From NCBI GenBank assembly GCA_030704615.1, contig CM060732.1, positions 69,855,053 to 69,919,052 on the forward strand: 64,000 nucleotides of DNA, written 5' to 3'. Shown here piece by piece: positions 36,001 through 48,300 of the stretch. The notes under the pieces are model-generated. The model saw only the letters and a program-made list of their open reading frames with translations, was not told where the DNA came from and made no database searches. The DNA comes from Takakia lepidozioides (taxonomy: Eukaryota > Streptophyta > Takakiopsida > Takakiales > Takakiaceae). The first letter of the stretch is position 1, and each line of letters starts with the position of its first letter. The position numbers and the translations under genes were made by a program.

Positions 36001-39000
36001 TTTCGAGGCACAACCTCCGACCCAATCCAAGCTTGGGAAATGGATAACAGCATGGCTCAGGTCCAAATCACTCCGTTCCAATCTTTAACTTGTTCCTCTT
36101 CTTCACATTTTCATCGAAGATTACAAGGGAAGTTGCAACTCATGTGACAAGACCACAGACATGATCTTAGCGTGCCAGTTGCTGGTTTCTTTCTAATGAG
36201 GTTAGCTGCATAGACTTCCAGTTGTTTGGATTAAGTGGACAGGGTCCTACAACTTTGTAGGTTGAGAAATGGCAGGGTCTCATGGAAATGTCAGCACATC
36301 TTTTAATAATGTCCGGAACTTCTCTAACGTCTGACTGCACATGTGCCCACCTAGCAACTCTCATGCTTAAGTACTATCTAGCCACCGGAAATTTCTATGT
36401 GAAGGTCAGTTGCTTTCTAATTTGCATAAAAGATTCCTGGGTTCTGTTGACTTGGCAGGCAAAAAGGTTAGTCATAGAGAATGGTGTGCTGCCACTAGCA
36501 TCGGAAATGGTGCATGAGCATGCACCCTTTGTGAGGTCTCTGCTGTTGTTTGGTGGTGCACAGACCGGCAAAACACTATTGGTACATTGATACTCCCTGT
36601 CAAAGTAATTGACATTGTTTCAAGGCATGTAAGGTCCAGATGGTAGCCAACTCATGAGGTGAACAGACAAGTTGCCTTCTGTTCTTTCACAGATCTGAAT
36701 CTTTCTCCAACATTCACTACAGTTTCGAGTGCCACAATGCTACAGCCGTTGGTACTATCATTCATGAACGATGCCACACCAGCTCTAAAAGCTGTATCTT
36801 CAACTGGGCGGATGATTTGGGCAGGCACATGCATTATGTCGGGCAGCAGGAGCAACTTTAATAAATCTCTCAGCAGAAGTCCTCGATGGCAAGTACACTG
36901 GTGCAAAGAATGTCACCAGGATGCTACAGATATCTTTTAAGCTGGCCAAGATTATGGCTCCCTCTATTATCTACATCGACGACGTAGATCAAGTTAGGTT
37001 TCCAACCTGCACCTCAAACACAGATGTGCAGTACCAGTAATTCATCCATATGAAATAAGGAAACTCTCTTTCCACCTGCTATCTTCTGTTGTGCATTCTA
37101 TGAACATCAATAGCAACCACAAGATACACAATAGTAACGAAAAAAAGACTAAAAGCATTCCTTTACTGGCATGCAGGTATTTGTGTCTGATAGGAAGAAA
37201 ATTAAAGCATATGGCCTCAAAGATAAACCCAACCGAATCAAGAAGCCTTTGATGAAGGAAATGAAAGACCTGCAGCCCGGTGAACGTGTGCTCTTCCTGG
37301 GAACCACCAGCAAGCCCCAGGTGTTGCACTAACGATCTTTCGCTGTCAATCGTGATCTAAACAGGCTTCCACTAAGTGTGAGAGGTTCCATGTCAGTTTT
37401 ATATCTAAGGGATCAGAAATACCTCAAGGGGATGTCAAATCTCTGCTTCAGAATCTCTGCTTCAGACACACTCTCGAACAGCAAACAGAAGCAGAGAGGA
37501 AAGGGAGAGTGCAATTGCCCGTTGTGTGGGCAATCTGAACAGTATTCATTTTCTGATACACTGTCCGGGGTTCTCTCACCAAAGAGACGCTCTCTTCAAA
37601 TCTATCAAGGGAATTGTGCCTGTACCCCTGTTTACCAACTTTGAAAGTCTCGAGGCTGAGCCAAAAGCCCAGGCCCTCCTGAGGCCTAGTTTTTGGGCAA
37701 ATCACACACAGCAGATTGATGCTTGTGTGAAGGGATTTCTAGAGGATATCTGGAAAACCCGGATTAATTCTATATATGAAGGTAAGTCTTACTACCAACG
37801 TCAGCCCCTGACAGAGGTAGGTTCTGTCCCTTTTGTTCCCGCTCAAACTGGGCGCGGGGTCAATGGCCACAAGGCTACGGCAAACAACGTCTTATGAGTA
37901 CAATCTGCTTCAGACAGTCTTACTGACACCCAAAACAAAAGAGTTAGGTATGATATGTGAAGGCCTCTGGTGCTTCCAGCGGTCCTGGTCAATCCAGGCA
38001 AATGAACCAACCCTTTAGGGACATGGTGAATCACAGAACAGGGGAATTGAGGTCTCTTGACGGCTGTAACCAATGGCGATCAATTGGAAGTGAGTCGTCC
38101 TCACTGATTGGCCAAGGGAGAGAAGGGGGTTGGAATAGCTACAGTCCTGCACCTTGCACGAGACATGAGTTATTGATATAGTTATCAAGCATATCTGGCC
38201 ATCTGCAACCATGCTGAATGAACGAACCCTCTGTGCAAAGGCTCTGGGGTCATGGGATGTACTACACAAAATGGATGGTGGCCTTCGGCTTCCTCACTGT
38301 AGATAGGAACCAGGATCACCAAAGTTCCACTAAGGTATAAGAACATTGACCCATTGGGCTTCTTCTGCCTTAAGGATATGCTACATAGTCTTCTGGATAC
38401 ATCTTACCTGAATTCAACTAGTCTTCGCAGTTAGTCAGAAAGCAAGGGACCAAAACAATGACCCTGCTACCGACCCCACAAACATACCAGTTCCGATTCA
38501 CTATTGAAAACTGAAATCAGCAGAGAAGATTCACATACATATGAGCTTCATTTGGACGAAAGATCTCAAGCAGAAGTGAAAGGCATAGATGATGAGACTG
38601 GAGAGTCCAGCGAAAAAGAGAGAGAGTTTTAAATTCTAGGTCTTTAGTTCATTCTGCCCTTGGAACAGTGGGATGATCCCCGCAGAATGGGAAGCAGGAC
38701 TGAAGTCAAATATTTTCATCCTAAAGGAATAGCCTTATACTTGGACCAGAAACTAACAAATGCTAGTTATGTAGTTCGATGCTCAACAGGAGTTCAATAC
38801 TAAATGGTTTTATGTTACTCATAATATCAATGTTTATACATCGCGCCTGAATAATAGAAATATTATTGAGGAGAAACAATTGGATTTAGTAGAAATAGTT
38901 CATGGACATAATAAACTATTGCGGATGTGACAAAAAATACCAGTTAAAGCTAAAAACTTTTCTATTTCGAGTGAAAACTGAGAGGCATTCGAGGAAGATT

Positions 39001-40196
39001 GAACAGATGAATAAGAAATTAGCTTGGATTGAAGCAACTTTAAACGATTTGGATACTTGGAAACGGTGTCGCTTCATAAGCCCCTTCTACATGAAAGCTG
39101 GCATCATTATGTTGGGCAGAATGACATCACACTTTGAAATTTACTACTTGACATAGGATTTACAAGGCAAAAAGGGTCCAACAAAAGCTACTGCAAACTT
39201 TTGTAAGTTCTTTACAAAGCGAGTCTATACCCCATATCCAGACTACGCAGCCCGGATGCGAATATGGCGTGTTCTATTGGAGAGGCATGGCGGTATGCTC
39301 ACCCACCATTTTAATCTCTCTACGCTCGCTACCCTCTCTGTCGATTTCAGCATCGGCACCATAGAAGAGATATGCAAATTGGTTTTAACTCCTCAACGAG
39401 TTCGCAAGGTAACTCATTGCACCCTCTCCTTGGTTTATCATCTAATCAGGGTGGATATCTGAGGGGGGTTTCTGAGAACACCAAAATTTGGCCTTCTTGT
39501 TCTCAATGGACATGCATACTCATACTCACCTTGCTCTGTGCACTATGGTACAGAAACTTAATGCACCAGCTTCATCTTCTGAGATTGTCACATGGGGAGG
39601 AGGTATACTGTAGGTTTGTTGCAACAATGCTACGCTTTATAGGTAGCAGGCACTGTCATTCCATGTTCTCCCTCTCCCTCTCACCAACAGGTCACATCCT
39701 GCAGGTGAAAAGGGTTCCACTGGAGCAGGAGGAGATGGTAAACCATCTCTTTAAATTCAAGCCCATTGATCACAACCTTCACACCATTGCCCGGGTAAGT
39801 GCAGCTGCCCCTGCCTGTGCAAGAAGTTGCTTTTGAGCACTATCACCAAACACATTGTGTCAGGGTGAAAACGGTGATGCAAACAAACAAAATGAAAATC
39901 AAATGAACAGGCAACAGCTACCCTAAATAGTGCTGTGTTCACCATTGTGAGTTGGTGAAAATTAAGGATCTTTCAAAAGATATTACCATGGTCAGCACGC
40001 AGACATTGATGGAAAGTTAATGAGAGTACTGAAAAATCTCAAGCTGTGAAATTCCACGAAATCACAGAAAGTAGTTTTCATTTTGCAGCACTTTGGTAAG
40101 GAGCCACAACCTGTGCTGGAAGACCCAAATGACAAGAAGAAAGGCGGAGCCAAGAAACCTGCCGACAAGGACAAGGACAAAAAGAAGAAGAAATAG
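30092..40196 (+). CDS. IQCA1: DRC11/IQCA1: IQ- and AAA-domain axonemal protein
   Basis: Subunit of the nexin-dynein regulatory complex of motile cilia. Supported exons: 30092-30190, 30522-30596, 30754-30831, 31132-31207, 31779-31921, 32241-32384, 32612-32667, 32813-32897, about 33791-34019, 34357-34746, 35408-35569, 35785-36060, 36459-36581, 36825-36992, 37177-37320, 39157-39408, 39705-39794, 40089-40196; roughly 900 residues. N-terminal family motif YRKLEDSFDQ then IVHPQKRRDARKALEACIGR; Ala/Glu-rich coil with APPPPMTEDEAVALLQ; IQ-like DSATQVLQRV; Lys-rich linker; LYVELVREGI; AAA domain with Walker A GGAQTGKT and Walker B IIYIDDVD (Asp where AAA proteins usually have Glu); C-terminal RVYTPYPDYAARMRIW and a poly-Lys end. 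One or more exons between 32898 and 33790 are unresolved. The 1.8-kb intron 37321-39156 carries a LINE fragment. Confidence 0.9.
37370..37930 (+). mobile_element. LINE fragment, copy C, in DRC11 intron
   Basis: Translation gives NCPLCGQSEQ and, one frame over, IHFLIHCPGFSHQRDALF, together the C-x2-C...H...C zinc knuckle at the end of LINE polyproteins, then SLEAEPKAQALLRPSFW and ACVKGFLEDIWKTR. The frame shift falls inside the knuckle. It is related to copy A at 26.0 kb. It lies in sense orientation inside an intron. Confidence 0.65.
38770..39150 (+). other. AT-rich ORF fragments in DRC11 intron
   Basis: An AT-rich patch with two overlapping plus frames: one reading FNTKWFYVTHNINVYTSRL up to about 38930, then another from 38902 with FRVKTERHSRKIEQMNKKL. 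They look like pieces of one protein broken by a frame shift, distinct in base composition from the host exons. I do not recognise the protein; a retrotransposon is the likeliest source. Confidence 0.3.
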
Positions 40197-40562
40197 GGTG
40201 AGGAGGGGTCAGCAGATTGCGTCAACAACACATGAATGTGCTTTTCTGGCATCGTTGGATTCCAAGATAGGAGTTGAAACATCCTCAGACAGTGTAAAGA
40301 GACAATGAGAATGAATGACTCGTCAATTGGGCGATCTAAGGGTGTTGGAAGTCGGAGGTTGTATACTTTCACATCTCAAGTCTTAGCTATAACATTCGTC
40401 CTCTTGACTCCATAAGCGATAAGGAATGTCTTGTCGATCCATAAGCCTCTACAGGCCTGCTAAACCCTAAACCCTACCTCGCTCCTGCCTTTCAAGAAGA
40501 AAGTAATCGATCTGCATTTCTACTCCCAAGTAGCCTGACAGAGGAATGCGTGTCTGTTCATG
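40197..40562. other. Convergent 3' ends, DRC11 and FTSJ
   Basis: The 366-bp interval between two stop codons facing each other; it should contain both 3' untranslated regions. No further feature seen. Confidence 0.5.
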
Positions 40563-41483
40563 TCACGTAGATTTTTGTGCATGCTTTCCGAGTTCAATTG
40601 CAGTCCGATACGGAGGAGCAATGGGTGGCTGCACAGGTGCTAGGCTACGATAATTGCTTTCTGATTTTACTCCTCCCCCCGACATCTGGAGTGGATAGGA
40701 TTGGTCTGAATCAAAACCGCTCAAGTCTCCACACGCTAAGAAAGGGACAATCAGCTTACTTGGACCTTCAAGCCAGGAACTAGAGCAATCCATGTCGCCA
40801 GAGCGGTTGCTCGCCCTCTCCAAAAGCTTGTATAGATCTTTGTGATCAAAGCCTCCTGGAGGTCTGTAACCTTCGCAGACAACAAATGCTTCAATACTAG
40901 AATTTCTGCTACTCTTTGGTTTCGCACATGTGACTGTTGGGAAAAAAATCTTGAGCTGGGAGTAAAGGAGGCTAATATCCTTCCCTCGGAAAATCTTAGC
41001 AACAAAGTTCCCACCGGGACGCAAGACATGCGTCACAATTGTCAACGCTGCTAATATGAGTTGCGCCTGGACGAACTCATCCATATCGTGCAATCCAGTC
41101 ACATCAGGGGCACCATCACAGACAACCAGATCAGCCTCGCATCCATCAAAATGCTTGATTACCAGTCCCGCAGTGCGCACGCTCGTGATATCCCCCTGAA
41201 TCTGCAGCACCCCCTCTATGGGGGCCATCGGCTGGAGATCAATGGACACTATGAGCGGCAGCTCCCCTTCCCCGGCGGCCACTGCTGGCATGTAGAGCTT
41301 TCTACTGAGCACCTGACTCCAACTACCAGGAGCAGCACACAGATCCACCACACGCTTTACACCTTCTAAAATTCCAAACTCTTCATCGATTTGTAAAAGC
41401 TTGAATGCGCTCCGCGCTCTCCATCCCTCCTCCTTGGCCTTGCGATAGTAGATGTCCCGCTTGTCCTTCGACGATTTCCCCAT
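40563..41483 (-). CDS. FTSJ1: tRNA 2'-O-ribose methyltransferase, FTSJ1/TRM7 family
   Basis: A single uninterrupted frame of 306 residues, [20 protein letters not shown] onward, of the RrmJ/FtsJ fold. Family members of this type methylate the 2'-OH of anticodon-loop nucleotides 32 and 34 of certain tRNAs, using S-adenosylmethionine. The catalytic tetrad is complete: Lys28 (RSAFKLL), Asp123 ([11 protein letters not shown]), Lys163 ([11 protein letters not shown]) and Glu198 ([12 protein letters not shown]). The SAM loop is [16 protein letters not shown]-terminal extension of about 90 residues follows the fold, as in eukaryotic TRM7. It is intronless, unlike every long gene around it, so it may be a retrocopy or simply a single-exon gene. 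It is convergent with DRC11 and divergent from IFT80. The cytosolic TRM7 type is favoured over the mitochondrial MRM2 type because the [10 protein letters not shown](W/Y)RARSA start matches. Confidence 0.95.
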   Translation of the reverse strand: MGKSSKDKRDIYYRKAKEEGWRARSAFKLLQIDEEFGILEGVKRVVDLCAAPGSWSQVLSRKLYMPAVAAGEGELPLIVSIDLQPMAPIEGVLQIQGDITSVRTAGLVIKHFDGCEADLVVCDGAPDVTGLHDMDEFVQAQLILAALTIVTHVLRPGGNFVAKIFRGKDISLLYSQLKIFFPTVTCAKPKSSRNSSIEAFVVCEGYRPPGGFDHKDLYKLLERASNRSGDMDCSSSWLEGPSKLIVPFLACGDLSGFDSDQSYPLQMSGGGVKSESNYRSLAPVQPPIAPPYRTAIELGKHAQKST

Positions 41484-42387
41484 TTCTTCCCAAGATCTTC
41501 ACACAAGCTCCTTCCCAAAACTAGAATTGCAATGATCCCGGTTTCTACTCAAGCTTCAAAGAATCTAGGGTTACTGAAAACGAACTAGTTTACCTTCATG
41601 GAGGTAATTCATATTTAAACCCTCGATGCTGAGTTTCCCGTTACCTACCTGAACTATGATTCTCTTCAGGTAAGGAATGTGATGTCGCGCCCGGTAATGA
41701 AACCGTCCTTCGTCTTCCCTGCACGCCAGCGAACTCTTGCATCTTCACTGCACCAACGATTTGCTGGTCGTCGTGCCATTTAAGTTTTTCTGGAGCTTTC
41801 AGAGGATCATTTCTTGATATATAATTTACAAAGTATTAGTGTGAGCACGCATCCCTGCACCTAGAGGTCCTTAGAGTTCCTCAGTCTCCATGGAATCTGC
41901 TCCTGCACTAGATTGGCAAAGTTTTGTTGTGAACATTGCTCTGCATCATTAGATCTTTCTCCGCGGAATGCAAGTTGTTCCTTATCAGAGCATTTATGAA
42001 CAAGGGAAGAACGAATTTCGCGTCTTGTGGTGAATTTAAACAGATGGTGTATTTGGTTAAGACTACTTGAAAGATATGAATTCGCTGGAGTCCTGCTACT
42101 TTTTGAGGAACGGTCCTGCTGTTCTGGACTCTAACATAAGAATTTGGAGCTAAGGTTGCAAGCAGGAAGATACCACATTCTAAATTATTTTGAAGGGGAA
42201 GTCAATGTCATGCTTTCCTACTGAGAAAATGAGCTGCAAAGTGCCATGATAACTTGGAAGCTAAGTAATACTTGTGAAGCATATGGTACTATGAGATGAT
42301 GACAGATTTTGATTGCGGTTGTGTGCAACGTCTTTTGGGGACCGATGGCTTTTGCACATAAGCTTTGGTCGGCGAGTGAGTGCTCCG
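41484..42387. promoter_or_regulatory. Divergent promoter interval, FTSJ / IFT80
   Basis: The two start codons face away from each other across 904 bp, so both promoters and 5' leaders lie here. I see no convincing TATA element. No open frame of note. Confidence 0.45.
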
Positions 42388-45300
42388 ATGAGGCTTGCTC
42401 TTCTTTCTCCACCGAATTCACCTCGTATCCGCTCATACAGTCAGCTATTTTTCTCACTTCTGCACATGTAGGCCGTCCAACAAAGACTATGCTTAACAAA
42501 CTTTCTGGAATCAAGACCGAGTCGGGTCAGAGATGAGCAGAAATGTTGCCTGACAACAGCACCTCTAATGATGGTTGTTTTTTTCTTTGTAATTACCTTG
42601 GTTCTGGCTGTGTCTTTACGGTGTGAAGATGCTAGTCCATGTGCACCTTCGGAGCATCCATTTTTCAGATCGCTGAGAACTCTTTCCCCAAGTTAGCTTG
42701 TCCTCTGCTGCTCTGAAAACCAACTATAATTACTGGTTACCTTACTGCCTCCTCTGAGGACAGATGAAATAAAGACAGCTCAAACCTCCAGGTCAAGGTT
42801 CCAACAACCATTGAAAGACACAAAGAGAAGTTGAAGTAAAAGAAGATGAGACCTAAGGGAGGAGAGGATATTCATTAGACTTTGGCTCCCTTGTTCCATG
42901 AGAGAGAGAGAGAGAGAGAGAGAGATCCAAAGTTCACCTCTCTCAGTGGCTCCAAGAGGGTTAGGCTGCAGCGATGCTTGCTGACCAGATATACCGTGCA
43001 CTTGTGAAGAAATGCGGTTGCCTTCAGCAATGGCATCCACTTTGAACACTTGACAAAGCACTTCCATAATGGAGTGAAGTGGCTGCACTCAATGTCCTCT
43101 GATCAAAGGAATGTCAACAGCAGCATGTCATAGGACATTCTTATCTCTGAGATTTCAAATTTTGTTGCACCAATCCTATTTATTGCTTGTAACAAAAGAT
43201 TGACACCTGATGAAAGACGGATACACAAATTACAAATTGTAGCTTTTTTGGGGTATGTTCCTGGAGTATGACTCAAGCCCTCAAACGTCATTGATATTAT
43301 GTATCCACAAAAGAGCATTTGTGGTTTCATATTGGTGTTGGAACTGCATACACAGATCTAGAGCTCATTCTTCTTCTCACAAGGATGAAGAAGACCCATT
43401 GGTTTTGTTGACACTGAGAATTTCAGATACAGATTTGGTGGCAGCAGTGGGCTGGAACCTCTCCAATGAACTTTACACGTGCAGTGACGACCATACCATT
43501 TGGAGATGGAACCGGGGTGGTGAAGCCCTCAACAAAGTGAGAAGAAGATGAGTTTAAATCAGTCTTCAAGAAACTATCATGATGTCTTTGTATAGTTGTT
43601 AGAAATTATTGGGATGTACACTCAGGAGCTGGTGGGGGTACAAACAGGTGTGCACACTGGAGGCATGCTTCACAGACATTCACTGGTACCCATCCATTTC
43701 ACAACGCCAGCGCAGTGGAGCTGGCACAGACATTTTTGTTGTGGCCTGCACTGATGGTAAACACTCACTTCACTCTCTAATTTGTTAAAACAGTTCCTTG
43801 TAATGTAGGATGCCAATTTGACAATCAAATGCCCATATTGCTTTTCCCACAACAGGCTGCTGCTGTGTCTTCAAAAGTTTTATCCTTATTTGCTGCAGAG
43901 CGCACAGCATCCAGTAGTTGAGAAGGGGTGGGCAACGCATACCTTTCTCTTAGTTCAAGTCTTGAACGGATGCCCCTTCTTATTTTAATCATGTTGGCAT
44001 TTCATATTGACATTCAGTTTGGAAAGGTGGCAGGTGCTTTCTACATAATTGGTAAAGCAGGGAGGGAGGAGAAGCGAGTGGAGGCCCATGAGGGTGCAGT
44101 GATTTGTCTTCGATGGAACTTTGAAGGTCTTTTCTTCTCCTTCTACACCAGCAAGATAGACATTGATTTGTTAAGCTAAATTGGGCCATCGGCATTTATC
44201 AATGACTCTGATCATGGTGAATTGGCAATGGCTTTGAAAGTGTCATTCACAGACAATTTTAAATGGGAACTATGGAGGACCAGGAACTGCCTTAGCAACA
44301 GGTGGAGAGGATGGCGTTGTCAAGATCTGGTCACGCAGTGGAATGCATCGGTCCACTCTAGCGCAAAATAGTGAGTATTTTCGTGTACGTCCTGGAGTGC
44401 AAGAAATAACCGTGTAGCTTTGATCAAGCTTGCTCTTCTTATAGACATGAAAGAGTTTAAATGACATGAACTGCCATCTTACGCTCAATGTTCACTATAC
44501 AAGGCCTATTTTACAGCAAGCATGGGCTGATTGGGGAAATTTCTTTAATATAGGAGAGTTTCTAGACCACCAGTTGATCTTTTTTGGTACTTTGGGGGAC
44601 AGAACATTCAGTGTATGCCATAGCATGGGGGCCAGACTCAGATCAAGTTGTTTACTCATGCGGCAGGAACCTTTTAATCAAACATATTCAGGTATCATAA
44701 GTCTTCCACCTGGTTTGCTTTATGGAAGACGGATCTTGCAAACATGTTCACGGTTTTAAGGGCGATCTCCTGTCGGAACACTGCTTAGATTAGCGGTATT
44801 TTCTTGGGTCATTCTTGTACATGCTTCTTCCCAATGACCTTATTCCAACCTGATAGCCAAGTTAAGCACGCCTGTGTACAGTGAGCTCTCCACTTCTGTG
44901 TTGTCAGCAATTTCTCGAGATTTAGCTTTGCATCAAGCACATGCCTTTGTCATAAGCTCTATGAGCTTTCCGCGGACATTATAAAGCACCATTTCATATC
45001 TGTGCTATTCCAAGCAAGGCAGTACTGCAGTAAGGACAAGGAGGCTATAGCCTTACATTGGCTCTATAAGTAGTGCCTTACTAAAGATGCTGTGTTATTT
45101 CAGTCCTCCTCAAAGCAGGTGCAATGGGAGAGCCATGAAGGTTTGGTGTTGAAAGTGGATTGGAATCCTGTGAACAATTTCATAATCTCAGCGGGAGAGG
45201 ACTGCTGCTACAAGGTTTCTCTCACCTACGTACATGATCCCTTTGGGATCTCTCTCTCTTTTTCCCCCTCCTCCAACTCCCAATAGGTGTTTTCAATTAA

Positions 45301-48300
45301 TAATTTCCACTTCCTGAGCTTCTTCTGCAGATTTCTCTAGCAGTAGCAACTCTAACTGCAGATAAATGGGTTCTCTTCTGGAAATCTACTTCTAACCTTG
45401 AAACTTTTTAAGGCACATTACAGGTGTGGGATTGTTACGGGAGGCTGCTATATCAGAGCAACAAATCTGATTGTAGTATCACAGCTCTGGCATGGTGCCC
45501 ATCAGGCGATGTCTTTGCTGTCGGCTCCTTCAACTCCCTCATTCTTTGTGACAAGACAGGGGTAAGTTGGTCATTTCAATTTATCTTGTATTGATTCCTT
45601 CAGTGTACATCATAACAGCGTCAAAGAGCTCTGCAATTTTTATTGGCACAACTTCCACTTCTACATTTCAACATTTTTATTTGTTATCCAAGATGGTTGA
45701 AGCAGCTGAGTAAATACAGAACCTTCCTATTTGTCTTCTTAGACCAAAATCCCAAAATTAGTGGAATTAACAAGGAGCTTGACACCTAATGGTAAGGTGT
45801 GGGCCATTTGCCGTGTACACAGTGGCTGTATTCAAAGGAGAAGCCTAACACAGGCATGCTCCTAAGTGTTGCATGGAGCACTGATGGGACACAGCTGGCT
45901 GGAGCGGGTGGTGATGGCACCATCATTTTTGGCCAGCTTGTGGACAGGTCTTGTTCCAAACTGCCTATCTGTTGTTGATTCCTCTGGCTTTATTCACCTT
46001 ACAGCTTTGCCTGCAAGCCAAGCCCCTTCAGAACTCTTATATTCCTTTGCCTTTCAGTTGGTGTCCTCATGCAACCCTGGTGTGGGCTCATGCTAGGCGG
46101 ATTGAATGGACAAGGATAACTGCAACTTTGGAAGATTTTAACCGCATACGTATTCAGGTTGAGTTCAATTTCTCAATGGTCTGGGGTTTGGCATATTCTA
46201 AATCTCCTTGTTGGTTAATGAATGATCGTGATATGTAGGTGAACCACTGTGAAGGGTTGTATAGAGTTCAGAAGTTATTCTCTAATGTAACTATTGTGCC
46301 TTGCTGCTTGCATCCTTCTAGCCAGCTGCATTTTCCCCTCAAGATTCTCTCTTGCTTTGAGCTTTGAGTTGTTCTTTTGATTCTGGGGATCTGCTATTTA
46401 CGTTGTGTTTCTTATGCTACTTGTGTCCCTGGGACCTTCCATTGCCCTGTGAAACAAAACACTTCTTCCTTGTCAAGGAGACATCATGTGGCATATTTAC
46501 ATGAGGCTCTCCACATTAGGGAATCCCCAAAGTTGACTTGTAGTTTTATGCGGGGTCCTACTTTTCTGCTCTCTTTTCTCTTGTTCTTGTTCCATTAGCT
46601 GTTTGAGCTTCTCGTGGATGTAATAAACTCCTTGCTTTCTTTCTGTCTTTCCTCTCGGTGGTTTACTGTGTTGTTCTAATGTGTCTGATGGCATCTGGCC
46701 TTCCATGGTTGTAAGACCTTCCTTCTGTTTTCATTATTCTCTCCTTGGTCCGCCCAAACTGGGCAGGAAAGTCCACACATGTGCTTTGTGGCTTATTTGA
46801 ACTTAGCTAACCAAATACTAACAGGATGTGCTAAGCGAGACAGTGGAGGAGTTAGATTTCCGGGACCGAGTCATTAAAATGAGCCTGGGATTTCAGCACC
46901 TTGTTGTTGCCACTGCTACTCAGGTGACTGGCATGTGCCGACCCAACCCTTCGCTTCCTTCATTGCTAATCTCCATGCACATGTGATGCATTACCACTGT
47001 GCCCATTCACCTATTGCATGCTCTTAGACAATTGTCAAGTTTTCACAACCACAAATTTCCACACGACAATACGCTCCATGATAAGAAGAGGAGCTTATAC
47101 TGCAAAGCTTCTTACTTCACTAACCAAGTTTTGTGGTGGCCCATGGATGTGGGATTCAGTGCTGTATTTACTCTGTGACAAATTGGAACACACCCCACAT
47201 CTTTGACATCAAGGATACCATCATATTGGTCAAGCAGTGCCAGCGATATTTTCTTATGGTTGATTGCTTCACAGGCTTGCAGCTTTTTACCTATGAGGGG
47301 AGACATCTTTCCAATCCAAGGTTTCAAGGTAGGGTTCAATAATGTCACGATTCAGTGTATGCACAAACATGTGGATATGATTCCTAGTCTAGTTGCAATG
47401 CTGCTTGTCCAAAGCTAGCTTTCAGTATATGTTGGGGTTTGCATATGCATGCAGTTACTTGGACTGAGTACATCTTGTGGGTATTGAGTTGTGGACATTA
47501 TTTTCTATCCTTTCTCTGGGCTGATGGAAAAAGGGACTCATTGCTATTCAAGCATTGTATGTGTCTCAGAGACACAGTACTGAAGCTTGATATTTGAGAT
47601 TGCTGCAGGCCTACGTCCAGAATCATTTAATGACAAAAATGTGAGCCTATCAGATGACATTCTTGCTGTAATAGACCACAGTGACAGAAAAAGTATGCAC
47701 CCTTTCTCTCTGTGCATCCCATCTTTCTGAAGAAAAGACATCAAATGCTCTATCAATCACCATCAGGGAAACGTTCAGTTAACTATTGTTTCTTCGGACT
47801 CATCCTAATTGAAAGATGGTGAGCAACAATCATGAAGAATCATCTCAATCTCATGAATGTTGTCCAACTGAAAGACCTTTCCTGTGCTTACATTTCTGGC
47901 ATAAGCTAGAGTTTCTGCTGCTGTGTGTGCTGATCATCTGTGAAATAAATCAATTGAAGAGCGAGGCTACAGCAGTTAGACTTCAACCAGACAATATCTG
48001 AAATGTATCTAGTTTCTTGTCTTATGAATGAACTGGATGGGTCTATCCAACCACCCCAATTGAGTTTTGACACCAAGGTCAATTCTGAATTAATCACCAT
48101 TGCTTCAACGTCCGCTTATCTGGCATTTCAACAGCGGTACGGTTCTTGGATGCCAATACTGGGAAGTTGGTGGGAGACTTGATGCGGGTTGTCTTGGAGA
48201 TTGCTGAAGTTTCTCTCAACCAGATGGGTACAATAGCAGACCGCAAACTTGCATTCATCGACTCCAATCACGACCTCTACATCAGCCCCGTCCATGTAAG

